A DNA stretch of 64,000 bases, from NCBI RefSeq assembly GCF_900102525.1, contig NZ_FNBZ01000002.1, positions 248,001 to 312,000 of the forward strand, in the 5' to 3' direction. The position numbers and the translations under genes were made by a program. The notes under the pieces are model-generated. The model saw nothing but the letters and a program-made list of their open reading frames with translations, was not told the origin of the DNA and searched no databases. This DNA comes from Allobosea robiniae. GTDB lineage: Bacteria; Pseudomonadota; Alphaproteobacteria; Rhizobiales; Beijerinckiaceae. Position 1 is the first letter of the stretch; each line of letters starts with the position of its first letter. Shown piece by piece: positions 49,132 through 58,066 of this stretch.

Positions 49132-50604
49132 ATGCATGCACTGGCTCGCAAGCTCGACCTGCCCGTTGACGAGGCAGGGCAGGACCTTGCCGGCGAGCCG
49201 ACAGGGGTCGGTGCGGAGCGCGCGGTGCGCGAAATTGCCGCCCGTTTCGGCAAGCTCAGTGCCGAGATCACCGATATCGCCGGGCGCGTCGGCGACGTGA
49301 CGCAACAGTTCGACCAGCAGACGGCGGGGCTGCGTCGGGTGGTCGGCGCGGTCGAGCAGGTGTCGCAGGCGAACAATGCGATCCGGCAGGCGGCCGAGGG
49401 TGCGCAGGCTGCCGCGTCCGGTGTCCGCAACGGCCTCGAGCGCGTGACCAAGTCGGTGCGGCTCGGGCTCAATGCAGCGCAGGCTGATATCGAGACTCTG
49501 TCGCAGGAAGCCCAGTCGATGTCGCAGGTGCTGGCGCAGGCCGTCGGCGATGCACACAAGGCGCGGGCGTCGAGCGATGCGATCCAGTCGATCACCCGCG
49601 AGATCCAGCTCCTGTCGATCAATGCCGGCGTCGAGGCGGCGCGCAGCGGCGAGGCCGGCAAGGGCTTCGCGGTCATCGCCGCCGCCGTGAAGGCGCTTGC
49701 CGAGCAGACCCGCGCGGCGACGGCGGCGAGCGCCGCGCAACTCGACCTGCTGGTCAAGGCGGTCGATGCCGTCGCCCGGCGCAGCCAGGAGAACGCGCAG
49801 ACGGCACAGCGCGCGCAGGCGGGCAGCCAGACTATCTCGCTGCAGATCGGCGAGTTTGACAGCTTCGGCCGCTCCGTCGTCGAACTGATCGGCGAGATCG
49901 AGGCCGTATCACGCCCGACCCGGGAGAATGCCGAGGCCTGCGCCAAGGCCGGGCAGGACCTCGCCGGCCTCGTGGCCGGGGTCGATGCATCCACCGACAA
50001 TCTCGAGCAGGCGGGGCAGCGCACCGAGGCGCTGGTCGCGATCAGCGAGGGCATCCTCGGCTCGATCGCGGCCTCGGGCGTGCGGACGGCGCAGTCGGAA
50101 CTGATCGCGACCGTCATGGAGACGGCCAGCCGGATCAGCGGGTTGTTCGAGGGGGCGCTGGCGCGCGGAGAGATCGGGCTCGCCGAGCTGTTCGACGAGA
50201 CCTACCGGCCAATTCCGGGCTCGGACCCGGTCCAGCACATGACCCGTTTCGTCGCCTTGACCGATCGGTTGCTGCCGCCGCTGCAGGAGGAGCTCCTGAC
50301 CTCGAACGGGCGGATCGTGTTCTGCGCGGCGGTGGACCGCAACGGCTTTCTGCCGACGCATAACCGCAAATATGCGCAGGCCCAGGGCTCCGATCCGGTC
50401 TGGAACAACGCCAATTGCCGCAACCGGCGGATCTTCGACGACCGGACCGGCCTCGCCGCCGCCCGCAACCGCAAGCCCTTCCTGCTGCAGAGCTACCGGC
50501 GCGACATGGGCGGCGGGCAGTTCCTGGTGATGGAGGATCTGTCGGCGCCGATCATGGTCAAGGGCCGGCACTGGGGTGCCTTCCGCTTCGGCCTCAAGGT
50601 TTAA
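49132..50604 (+). CDS. Soluble methyl-accepting chemotaxis protein with C-terminal sensor domain
   Basis: A 490-residue cytoplasmic receptor with no membrane helix. The N-terminal two-thirds is signalling coiled coil with hairpin tip SIQ..ITREIQLLSINAGVEA ARSGEAGKGFAVIAAAVKAL, a variant of the usual [20 protein letters not shown]. The C-terminal 110 residues form a separate domain: VFCAAVDRNGFLPTHNRKYA, WNNANCRNRRIFDDRTGLAA and QSYRRDMGGGQFLVMEDLSA, found at the C-terminus of many soluble receptors. Sensor placed after, not before, the signalling region is unusual. It heads the chemotaxis cluster. The ligand is unknown, probably an intracellular or redox cue. Confidence 0.88.
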   Translation: MHALARKLDLPVDEAGQDLAGEPTGVGAERAVREIAARFGKLSAEITDIAGRVGDVTQQFDQQTAGLRRVVGAVEQVSQANNAIRQAAEGAQAAASGVRNGLERVTKSVRLGLNAAQADIETLSQEAQSMSQVLAQAVGDAHKARASSDAIQSITREIQLLSINAGVEAARSGEAGKGFAVIAAAVKALAEQTRAATAASAAQLDLLVKAVDAVARRSQENAQTAQRAQAGSQTISLQIGEFDSFGRSVVELIGEIEAVSRPTRENAEACAKAGQDLAGLVAGVDASTDNLEQAGQRTEALVAISEGILGSIAASGVRTAQSELIATVMETASRISGLFEGALARGEIGLAELFDETYRPIPGSDPVQHMTRFVALTDRLLPPLQEELLTSNGRIVFCAAVDRNGFLPTHNRKYAQAQGSDPVWNNANCRNRRIFDDRTGLAAARNRKPFLLQSYRRDMGGGQFLVMEDLSAPIMVKGRHWGAFRFGLKV

Positions 50605-50660
50605 CGCTTCGTCCGTGCCTGCCCTGTCGAGTTGAGTGAGCGAGTTCCCGAGTCAGCGCC

Positions 50661-51128
50661 ATGCATATCGCGCCATCCTTCCCCAACCTGTCGGTTCTGC
50701 TCATCGATCCGAGCCCGCATTACCGCCGCATCGTGCGCACGATGCTGTATCAGGCGCAGCTCAACCGCATCTTCGAGGCGGCCGATCTCTCATCGGCGGC
50801 TTCGACCTTCATCCAGAAGCAGCCGAACATCGTCATCCTCGACTGGGACATGCCCGAGGGCAACAGCATCAAGTGCCTGGCGGCGATCCGCTCGTTCAAG
50901 ACCTCGCCCTTCGCCAAGGCGCCGGTGCTGGTGATGATGGAACGGCCGGACAGGCGCTCGGTCGTCCAGGCCGCAAAGCTCGGTGCGCATGAGATCATCA
51001 CCAAGCCGATCTCGCCCAACAATCTCTGGCTTCACCTGTCGGGCGTCATCAACGTGCCGCGAAAGTACCGGGAGGCGACGGGCAAGATCACGCTGGTGCC
51101 GCGCGCGATCAGCAACAACATGTTCTGA
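50661..51128 (+). CDS. Divergent single-domain response regulator
   Basis: A 155-residue receiver protein. The likely phospho-acceptor is D61 in NIVILDWDMPEGNS, with Lys in EIITKPISPNNLW. The acidic pocket reads LLIDPSPHYRRIV: only one of the two usual Asp residues is kept, the second replaced by proline, so Mg2+ binding and phosphorylation may be altered. The C-terminal 30 residues (RKYREATGKITLVPR...) extend past the CheY fold. Located between the soluble receptor and the STAS gene. It could act as a phosphate sink or a phosphorylation-independent adaptor. Confidence 0.85.
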   Translation: MHIAPSFPNLSVLLIDPSPHYRRIVRTMLYQAQLNRIFEAADLSSAASTFIQKQPNIVILDWDMPEGNSIKCLAAIRSFKTSPFAKAPVLVMMERPDRRSVVQAAKLGAHEIITKPISPNNLWLHLSGVINVPRKYREATGKITLVPRAISNNMF

Positions 51129-51251
51129 CGCTCGTGGCTGGGCACCGCAATTGCCACGAAAGCGCCAAGAGTATTGATAGGCGCGTCCCTATTTAGCGAA
51201 GTTTTTACCAGTTTGCCGCGATGCTCCAGGCGCAATCCTGGGTCGCCCTCC

Positions 51252-51533
51252 ATGCTCATCACCGTCTCGCTTCCCCCTTTCCTCGGCCGCTCCGAGGCTG
51301 CGACGTTCCGCAACCAGCTTCTGGTGGCACTGGAACAGCGGGAAAGCATCGCCGTCGAATGCGCCGAGGCGGGCGCCTTGCCCAGCCTCTGGATCCAGCT
51401 TCTTCATTCCGCAGCCACCAGCGCCGCCGAGCGGGGGCTTTCGGTCACGCTCAAGGCGGCTTCCGAGGAATGCCGCGAATCCTTGCGGGCGATCGGCTTC
51501 GATGCCGCTCACAGCGCTCTCGTTCTGGAGTGA
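51252..51533 (+). CDS. STAS-domain protein of the chemotaxis cluster
   Basis: A 93-residue protein with a STAS-type fold: MLITVSLPPFLGRSEAATF, VECAEAGALPSLWIQLLHSA and the helix-strand end SLRAIGFDAAHSALVLE. The Ser in ALPSLWIQLL sits where anti-anti-sigma factors are phosphorylated. STAS proteins are seen in some alphaproteobacterial chemotaxis operons, role unknown. Start at 51252 chosen because the frame to its left (from a TTG at 51174) lacks family similarity; no clear ribosome binding site. 123 bp of AT-richer spacer separate it from the preceding gene and may hold a promoter. Six bases before cheY. Confidence 0.75.
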   Translation: MLITVSLPPFLGRSEAATFRNQLLVALEQRESIAVECAEAGALPSLWIQLLHSAATSAAERGLSVTLKAASEECRESLRAIGFDAAHSALVLE

Positions 51534-51538
51534 CAGGC

Positions 51539-51898
51539 ATGAAAATCCTGGCGATCGACGATACCAAGACTTTGCTCAGTCTGCTCAGCCTGACGCTGCG
51601 CAATGCCGGCCATGAGGTGGCCGAGGCCGAGAACGGCGAGGACGGCCTCAACAAGTTCGAGCAGTTCAAGCCCGATCTCGTGATCACCGACCTGAACATG
51701 CCGATCATGGACGGCATCGAGTTCACCCGTGCCTGCCGCTCGCGCCCGGCCGGGCAGAACACGCCGATCATCGTGCTGACCACGGAGAACGGCGCCGAGA
51801 TCAAGGCGGAAGGCCGCCGCGCCGGCGCCAGCGCCTGGATGGTCAAACCTTTCGAACCCAACACGCTGCTCGGCCTCGTCGCGCGCTACCAGAACTGA
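51539..51898 (+). CDS. cheY: CheY-like response regulator
   Basis: A 119-residue single receiver. MKILAIDDTKTLLSLLSLTL gives the acidic pair, D51 in DLVITDLNMPIMDGIEFTRA is the phospho-acceptor, T in IIVLTTENG and K in AWMVKPFEPNTL complete the active site. Eleven bases before cheA, so it is probably the primary partner of that kinase. It may bind the flagellar switch or act in adaptation, as the cluster has a second CheY at its other end. Confidence 0.93.
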   Translation: MKILAIDDTKTLLSLLSLTLRNAGHEVAEAENGEDGLNKFEQFKPDLVITDLNMPIMDGIEFTRACRSRPAGQNTPIIVLTTENGAEIKAEGRRAGASAWMVKPFEPNTLLGLVARYQN

Positions 51899-51908
51899 AG
51901 GTCGGCCG

Positions 51909-54212
51909 ATGGATCCGTTGGCAGAACTCAAGCAGACCTTCTTCCAGGAATGCGAAGAACTCCTCGGCGCGCTGGAGCAGAAGCTCCAGGCCCTCGACGA
52001 GGGCTCCGTCGATCCCGAGGACGTCAATGCCGCCTTCCGCGCCATTCATTCGATCAAGGGTGGCGCGGGTGCCTTCGGCTGCACGGAGCTGGTCGGCTTC
52101 GCGCATGTCTTCGAGGCCTCGCTCGACCATCTGAGATCCGGCCGCGTCGCCGTCGAGGATGCGCCCTTTACGCTGTTCCTGCGCTGCGCCGATGCCGTTG
52201 CCGATCTCGTCTCGGCCGCCCGCAACGACGAGCCCGCGACCGAGCGGCCGGATCTGCTGGCCGCGCTTGAGCAGGTCGGCAAGGAGCCGCAGCCGCCCAT
52301 CGCCGCGGCGCCCCCTCCCGCTTCTGATCCGGTAGCTCCTGCCGCCGACAACGACGCACCCATCGGCATCGCCGCGCTCGGGAACCTGCTCGCCATGGTC
52401 GAGGCGAAGACGGCGGCGCCGGCCGCTGCCGCCGACGATGGCTGGGACGACGAGCCCGCTGCAGCCTCTGCCCCTGTCGCGGGCAAGCCAGGCCGCGACG
52501 TGCAGTTGCGCATCGCGCCGGAAACGGACCTGTTCCGCCGGGTGATCGAGCCGCGTGTCGTGCTCGGCTCGCTGCCGGCCGCCGACATTGTCTCGATCCG
52601 TTGCGACATGAGCCAGGTGCCGCCGCTGGAAAGCCTCGATGTCAGCGATTGCTGGCTGCGCTTCGACGTGGCCTTGCGCACCGAATTGTCGATCGAGGAC
52701 CTGCATGGCCGCTTCGACTTCAGCCTGGCGAACGAGGAATTCGAGATCACCTTCGCCGAGGAGGCCGTGACCGAGGCCCTTCCGGCGAGCGGGCCGGAGG
52801 CGGCTGAGCCCGAAGTCTCCAGCGCGGTTGCCGCCGACCTCTCGGCGATCCTGGCCATGCTCGGCCCGGCACCGGAAGCGGCGAACGAGCCCGATATCAA
52901 GCCCGAGCCGGCCCCGGTTGCCGTCGCTGCTCCGGTCGTCGTCGCCGAGCCGGCGGTCGCCCGCGCTGCGCCGCGTGCTCCGGCGGCTCCCGATGCCTCC
53001 GCACGGCAGCGCCAGGCGGTCAGCGTCCGCGTCGATCTCGACCGCATCGACAAGCTGATGAACCTCGTCGGCGAGATCGTCATCACCCAGTCGATGCTGG
53101 TCGAATGCGTGCGCTCGCTGCCCTACGACGTTCATGCCAAGACCGCCGAGGGCATGCTGACCCTGTCGCGCCAGACGCGGGAGCTGCAGGACCATGTCAT
53201 GGCCGTGCGGGCGCAGCCGGTGAAGGCCGTGTTCCAGCGCATGCCGCGGCTGGTGCGCGAGCTCGCGCAGACGCTGGGCAAGGAAGTGCGTCTCGTGCTC
53301 GAAGGCGAGAACACCGAGGTCGACAAGACGATCATAGAGGAACTCGCCGATCCGCTGACCCATATGATCCGCAATTCGATGGATCACGGATTGGAGACGC
53401 CTGACGAGCGCATCGCGGCGGGCAAGCCGCGCGAGGGCACGATCAGGCTCATCGCCGAGCATCGCGCCGGCCGCATCGTCATCTCCGTCACCGATGACGG
53501 GCGTGGCATCGGCCGCGACCGGCTGCTCGCCAAGGCACGCTCGCGCGGCCTCGTCGGCGCCGACGAGCGGCTGCAGCCGGAGGAGATCGACCAGCTCATC
53601 TTCGCCGCCGGCCTGTCGACGGCCGAGGTCATCAGCGACGTGTCGGGCCGCGGCGTCGGCATGGACGTGGTGCGCCGCAACGTCGAGTCGCTCGGCGGGC
53701 GCATCAGCGTCGATTCCGAGCCGGGCCGGGGCTGCAAGTTCACGCTCGCCCTGCCGCTGACGCTCGCTGTGCTCGAAGGCATGGTGATCCGCTGCGGCGA
53801 CGACCGCTACGTCATCCCGATCGCCTCGGTCATCGAGACGCAGCATCTCGCCTCGACGCCGATCGAGCGTCTGCCCTTCGGCCAGGAGGTGCTGCGCTGG
53901 CGCGGCGAGGTCACGCCGCTCTACCGGCTCGGCGACGTGATGGGTTCGATGGGCACCACCAACGAGAACATCGTCATCATCGCCGAGACCGAGCGCGGCA
54001 ACAATGTCGGCATCGCCGTCGACGAGATCGTCGGCCAGCAGCAGGTCGTCGTGAAGAGTCTCGAGGCCAATTACGGCGCGGTCAACGGCGCCTCGGCGGC
54101 GACGATCCTCGGCGACGGCCTCGTCGCCCTGATCCTGGATATCGACTCGATGCTGCGGCTGGCCGCTTCCGCCAGCCGCTCCCCCCAATCTGACCTCAAG
54201 ATGGCTGGATGA
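51909..54212 (+). CDS. cheA: CheA chemotaxis histidine kinase
   Basis: A 767-residue kinase. P1: phospho-His H47 in FRAIHSIKGGAGAFG. A long Ala/Pro-rich region (about 110-210 and 290-365) brackets a small P2-like domain. P3 starts VDLDRIDKLMNLVGEIVITQ. P4 ATPase: HMIRNSMDHGLETPDERIAA, VTDDGRGIGRDRLLAKARSR and DVSGRGVGMDVVRRNVESLG. P5 CheW-like domain about 625-765. All catalytic boxes are present. It phosphorylates the CheY and CheB proteins of the cluster under control of the two receptors. The stop overlaps the cheW start by 4 bp. Unlike WspE at 26475 it has no receiver domain. Confidence 0.96.
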   Translation: MDPLAELKQTFFQECEELLGALEQKLQALDEGSVDPEDVNAAFRAIHSIKGGAGAFGCTELVGFAHVFEASLDHLRSGRVAVEDAPFTLFLRCADAVADLVSAARNDEPATERPDLLAALEQVGKEPQPPIAAAPPPASDPVAPAADNDAPIGIAALGNLLAMVEAKTAAPAAAADDGWDDEPAAASAPVAGKPGRDVQLRIAPETDLFRRVIEPRVVLGSLPAADIVSIRCDMSQVPPLESLDVSDCWLRFDVALRTELSIEDLHGRFDFSLANEEFEITFAEEAVTEALPASGPEAAEPEVSSAVAADLSAILAMLGPAPEAANEPDIKPEPAPVAVAAPVVVAEPAVARAAPRAPAAPDASARQRQAVSVRVDLDRIDKLMNLVGEIVITQSMLVECVRSLPYDVHAKTAEGMLTLSRQTRELQDHVMAVRAQPVKAVFQRMPRLVRELAQTLGKEVRLVLEGENTEVDKTIIEELADPLTHMIRNSMDHGLETPDERIAAGKPREGTIRLIAEHRAGRIVISVTDDGRGIGRDRLLAKARSRGLVGADERLQPEEIDQLIFAAGLSTAEVISDVSGRGVGMDVVRRNVESLGGRISVDSEPGRGCKFTLALPLTLAVLEGMVIRCGDDRYVIPIASVIETQHLASTPIERLPFGQEVLRWRGEVTPLYRLGDVMGSMGTTNENIVIIAETERGNNVGIAVDEIVGQQQVVVKSLEANYGAVNGASAATILGDGLVALILDIDSMLRLAASASRSPQSDLKMAG

Positions 54213-54721
54213 CCATGAGCCTCCAACTCGGCGAAAAGCACTTCTCGTCGGCGCAGCCGGAATCGGCGGCGCGCCGCATCGTGACCTTCAAGGTCGGCGA
54301 CCGTACCTTCGGCATCGATGTCGGCATGGTTCGCGAGATCAAGGGCTGGCAGGCGACGACGCCGCTGCCGCATGCGGCCCCGCATGTGCGCGGCGTGCTC
54401 AACCTGCGCGGCGTCATCCTCGCGGTCTACGATCTGCGGACCGCGATCGGGCTCGGTGCCACCGACGCCACCGCGACCCATGTCATCGTGGTCGTCGATG
54501 TCGAGGACAAGACCGCCGGCCTGCTGGTCGACTCAGTCTCGGACATCGTCGATGTGCCGGTCAGCGCGGTGCGCCCGGCTCCGGAGCTGGAACGTGACGA
54601 GCACGGCCTGATCGAAGGCCTCGTCCTGCTCGACACCGACATCGTCGCACTGCTCGACCTTGCGGCGGTGATCCGCGACGGCGGCGCCGAGGCCCAGATC
54701 AAGACCAGCCGGGCCGCCTGA
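54209..54721 (+). CDS. cheW: CheW coupling protein
   Basis: A 170-residue CheW. After an N-terminal tail of about 20 residues the two five-stranded lobes show RIVTFKVGDRTFGIDVGMVR, HVRGVLNLRGVILAVYDLRT, VIVVVDVEDKTAGLLVDSVS and LLDTDIVALLDLAAVI. It links receptors to CheA. ATG at 54209 overlaps the cheA stop; a second ATG two codons later is also possible. Followed after 66 bp by the PAS receptor gene. Confidence 0.95.
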   Translation: MTMSLQLGEKHFSSAQPESAARRIVTFKVGDRTFGIDVGMVREIKGWQATTPLPHAAPHVRGVLNLRGVILAVYDLRTAIGLGATDATATHVIVVVDVEDKTAGLLVDSVSDIVDVPVSAVRPAPELERDEHGLIEGLVLLDTDIVALLDLAAVIRDGGAEAQIKTSRAA

Positions 54722-54787
54722 CCTTTTCGAGACCAGCCCGAGCGTAGCGTTCAAGAAGCGGGCGAGAACAAGAAACGATCGACCCCT

Positions 54788-56596
54788 ATGGGCAGCGCGC
54801 TCGGCCCCTTCTCACGTCTCTCGGTCAGCCAACCGCTGCTCGCCGCCGGTTCGGCGGCGCTCGCCGGCAGCGTGGCGTCCTATGCGGCACTGGTCGGCGC
54901 TCCCGCGCTGGGTGCCGCCGCTGTTGCGGGCGTCGCATTGCTCGGCGGCTTTGCCGCCTGGGGCGCGGCCCGTCCGCTCGCGCGCAGCGCGGCGGCTGCG
55001 GCGCGCCTGGCCGAAGGCGGCGAGGTTACGCTTCCCGACGCATCCGGATCGGGTGAGGGCGCGGAGCTGTCGCGCGCGCTTGCAGCCATTCGCGAGCAGG
55101 GCCAGGAAGCCGAAAGGCTGCGCGCCGCGCTCGATCAGGGTCGCGCCAGCGTCATGCTCTGCGATCCCGATAGCCGGGTGGTCTATGTCAGCAAGGCGCT
55201 GCTGCGCTTCTTCGGCGAGGCGCAGGAGGATTTTCGCGCGGCCTTTCCGGGTTGCTCGGCCAAGGACATGCTGGGCCGCGTCATGGAGCGCGTGCAGGGC
55301 GAGCACCAGCCGGTCGGCGGCCAGCCAGTGCGCCTGATGCTCGGCCGCCGCACGATCTGCCTGACCTTGACGGCCATGGTGCGTAGCGATGGCCGCAGCC
55401 TCGGCACCGCCGTGGAATGGCGCGAGATGACCGGGGATCTCAAGCTCGCGGCCGAGATCGTGGAACTGGTCGAGGCGGCCGAGGCCGGCGACTTTTCCCG
55501 CCGCCTGTCGTCGGAAGGGCAGCCGCTGCCGCTTGGCCATGCGGTCAAAGGCCTGAATCGGATCAACGCGGCGCTCGAAGGCACGCTCGACGAGATGGCC
55601 CATGCTGTCGCCGGGGTGGCTCAAGGCGATTTCAATCGGCACGTTCCGGTGACCAGCCAGGGCAGCCTCGGCTTCCTTCAGGACAGCCTCAACGAGGCCT
55701 TCGGACATGTCGGCGCGACGCTTGCGACCATTCGCGATAGCGCGGGCCGGGTTTCGCATGTCGCAGCCGAGGTCGATGCCGCGACGACGGAGCTTGCAGC
55801 GGGAGCCGGGCGGGCGGCTGCAGAGCTCGGTGAAGCCTCTGCGGCAGCCGAACAGGTCGCGGCCTGCGTCGGGCGCAGCAGCATCCGCACGCGCGAGGCC
55901 GGCGAGCTCGCCGGCGAGACGATGAGCGTCGCGCAGCAGGGGCAGGGCGTCGTCACCCGCGCTGTCGCGGCGATCGAGCGGATCGAAAGCTCGTCGCTGA
56001 AGATTTCCGAGATTGTCGGAGTGATCGACGAGATCGCCTTCCAGACCAATCTGCTGGCGTTGAACGCCGCCGTCGAGGCGGCGCGCGCCGGCGATGCCGG
56101 CAGGGGTTTCGCGGTGGTCGCCTCCGAGGTGCGGTCGCTGGCGCAGCGCTCGGCGGGGGCCGCCAAGGACATCAAGGGGCTGATCGCCTCGTCGAACGGG
56201 CAGGTCGCGGAGGGCGTCGGCTTCGTCCGCGAGACCGGCACGGCGCTGGAACGCATCGTCACTGCCGCGGGCAAGGTCGCGACAACGGTTTCAGAGATTT
56301 CCACGGCTGCGGCCGAACAGGCACAGGGCGCCGGCGAGATGGGCCGCAGTGTGGCGAAGATGGACAAGGGTGTCAGGCAGAATGCCGCCCTGGCCGAGCG
56401 CAGCGCCGCGGCGGCTGTCGAGCTCGCCGACCGGGCAGCGGCGCTGCATGCCACGATCGAAGCATTCAGCGGCGGCCATGCCGCGGTCGGCGGCGCGCTG
56501 CCGCCGCGCCGCGCCCCGGCCGCTGCGCAGCCGCCGCGGACGATGCCGCAGCCACAGCATCGCCGCGTCGCCGCCGGCGGCCGCACGGGGATTTGA
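54788..56596 (+). CDS. PAS-containing methyl-accepting chemotaxis protein
   Basis: A 602-residue receptor. Two short hydrophobic segments at about 15-60 form a membrane hairpin with almost no periplasmic loop. A PAS-like domain follows (about 110-215: [20 protein letters not shown]), then HAMP-like repeats and the signalling domain with the tip [40 protein letters not shown]. The C-terminus is Pro/Arg-rich with no pentapeptide. It probably senses an intracellular or membrane signal such as redox state through PAS. Genes for CheR, CheD and CheB follow directly, so it is probably their main substrate. Confidence 0.92.
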   Translation: MGSALGPFSRLSVSQPLLAAGSAALAGSVASYAALVGAPALGAAAVAGVALLGGFAAWGAARPLARSAAAAARLAEGGEVTLPDASGSGEGAELSRALAAIREQGQEAERLRAALDQGRASVMLCDPDSRVVYVSKALLRFFGEAQEDFRAAFPGCSAKDMLGRVMERVQGEHQPVGGQPVRLMLGRRTICLTLTAMVRSDGRSLGTAVEWREMTGDLKLAAEIVELVEAAEAGDFSRRLSSEGQPLPLGHAVKGLNRINAALEGTLDEMAHAVAGVAQGDFNRHVPVTSQGSLGFLQDSLNEAFGHVGATLATIRDSAGRVSHVAAEVDAATTELAAGAGRAAAELGEASAAAEQVAACVGRSSIRTREAGELAGETMSVAQQGQGVVTRAVAAIERIESSSLKISEIVGVIDEIAFQTNLLALNAAVEAARAGDAGRGFAVVASEVRSLAQRSAGAAKDIKGLIASSNGQVAEGVGFVRETGTALERIVTAAGKVATTVSEISTAAAEQAQGAGEMGRSVAKMDKGVRQNAALAERSAAAAVELADRAAALHATIEAFSGGHAAVGGALPPRRAPAAAQPPRTMPQPQHRRVAAGGRTGI

Positions 56597-56597
56597 G

Positions 56598-57476
56598 ATG
56601 ACCAGACCTGCCTCGTCGAATCCCTTTGCCATGATCCAGCCCGGCATGGCCGATGTCACGCTGACGCGCGACGACATGAAGTTCATTGCGACGCTGGTCT
56701 ATGAGCAGGCCGGCATCGTCATCCGCGAGCACAAGGAGGCAATGACGCGCGGGCGCCTGGCGCGGCGCGTCAAGGCGCTCGGCATGGGTTCGGTTGCCGA
56801 GTACTGCGCCTTTCTCAAGACGCCGCAGGCGGCGGGCGAACTGCCGGAGCTGATCAATGCGGTGACGACCAACCACACCGCCTTCTTCCGCGAGCGCCAC
56901 CATTTCGACCATCTGCGCAAGGATGTGATGCCGCGACTGCTGCAGGAGCGGGGTGGGCGGCGCGGCCGAATACGCATCTGGTCGGCGGCCTGCTCGTCCG
57001 GCGAGGAGCCCTATTCGATCGCCGCGTCCTGCCGCGACGTGATGGGTCCGCGCAGTGATGTCGATTTCAAGATCCTGGCGACCGATATCGATACCGATAT
57101 CCTGGTGCGGGCCGAGGCCGGCCTCTATCCGGCGGAGCTGTTCGAGCGCCTGCCGGGCGATGTGAAACCCTTGCTCAAGCTCGAAGGCGGGGCAGGGCGG
57201 GGCGAGGCCCGCATCGTCGAGGAGCTGCGTCGCATGATCGCCTTCAAGCGGCTGAACCTGATCGAGAAATGGCCGATGAGCGGCCCGTTCGACGTGATCT
57301 TCTGCCGCAACGTCTTCATCTATTTCGACACGCAGACCAAGGCCTCGATCCTCGACCGTTTCGTGGCGCTGCTGGCGCCCGGCGGCTTCCTCTATCTCGG
57401 GCATTCGGAATCGCTGCCGCAACCGCATCCGAAGCTGCGCCTGATCGGCCGTACCATCTACGAGAGGACCGCATGA
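56598..57476 (+). CDS. cheR: CheR chemotaxis methyltransferase
   Basis: A 292-residue SAM-dependent glutamate methyltransferase. N-domain: FIATLVYEQAGIVIREHKEA, RLARRVKALGMGSVAEYCAF; VTTNHTAFFRERHHFDHL; SAM site RIWSAACSSGEEPYSIAASC; KILATDIDTDILVRAEAGLY; FDVIFCRNVFIYFDTQTKAS. It methylates receptor glutamates during adaptation. Unlike WspC at 29431 it has no TPR extension. One base separates it from the receptor stop, and it overlaps cheD by 4 bp. Confidence 0.96.
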   Translation: MTRPASSNPFAMIQPGMADVTLTRDDMKFIATLVYEQAGIVIREHKEAMTRGRLARRVKALGMGSVAEYCAFLKTPQAAGELPELINAVTTNHTAFFRERHHFDHLRKDVMPRLLQERGGRRGRIRIWSAACSSGEEPYSIAASCRDVMGPRSDVDFKILATDIDTDILVRAEAGLYPAELFERLPGDVKPLLKLEGGAGRGEARIVEELRRMIAFKRLNLIEKWPMSGPFDVIFCRNVFIYFDTQTKASILDRFVALLAPGGFLYLGHSESLPQPHPKLRLIGRTIYERTA

Positions 57477-58066
57477 GCGTTTCACGGTCTTCCCGCCGTT
57501 ATTTCGATCCGCGTTTCCAGGCGACGATCATCACGGTCGCGCCCGGCGAGCACGAGATCACCTCCGCCAAGGACGAGATCGTGGCGACGGTGCTCGGTTC
57601 CTGCGTCTCGGTCTGCATGCGCGATCCCATCGCCGGTGTCGGCGGCCTCAACCACTTCCTGCTGCCGAAGAACAACGGCAATGCCGATCCCAGCGCTGGC
57701 GAGCGCTATGGCGACACGGCCATGGAAGTGCTGATCAACGACCTGCTCAAGCGCGGCGCCAAGCGCAACAATTTCGAGGCGAAGGTGTTCGGCGGGGCGC
57801 GCGTGCTCTCGGGCGCGACGATGCTGGCGATCGGCGACGGCAACATCGCCTTCGTCAACGAGTTCCTGAAGGTCGAGGGCATCCCGGTGGTCTCGCGCGA
57901 TGTCGGCGGCACGCGCTCGCGGCGCATCCATTACCAGCCCTCCACGGGCCGGGCCTGGGTGCAGCACGTCCAGCCCACGGCGCGCGACAGCGGCCACGAG
58001 CAGGAAATCGCCTATCTCAACCGGCTCAAGACGCAGCCGGTGGCCGGTGAAGTGGAGGTCTGGTGA
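57473..58066 (+). CDS. cheD: CheD chemoreceptor glutamine deamidase
   Basis: A 197-residue CheD. The catalytic Cys lies in ATVLGSCVSVCMRDP, the His in GGLNHFLLPKNN and the Thr in DVGGTRSRRIHYQPSTGRAW, the three residues expected. It deamidates receptor glutamines to methyl-accepting glutamates and in some bacteria works with CheC or CheY; no cheC is present here. Overlaps cheR before it and cheB after it, so it belongs to the tightly coupled adaptation block. Confidence 0.95.
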   Translation: MSVSRSSRRYFDPRFQATIITVAPGEHEITSAKDEIVATVLGSCVSVCMRDPIAGVGGLNHFLLPKNNGNADPSAGERYGDTAMEVLINDLLKRGAKRNNFEAKVFGGARVLSGATMLAIGDGNIAFVNEFLKVEGIPVVSRDVGGTRSRRIHYQPSTGRAWVQHVQPTARDSGHEQEIAYLNRLKTQPVAGEVEVW

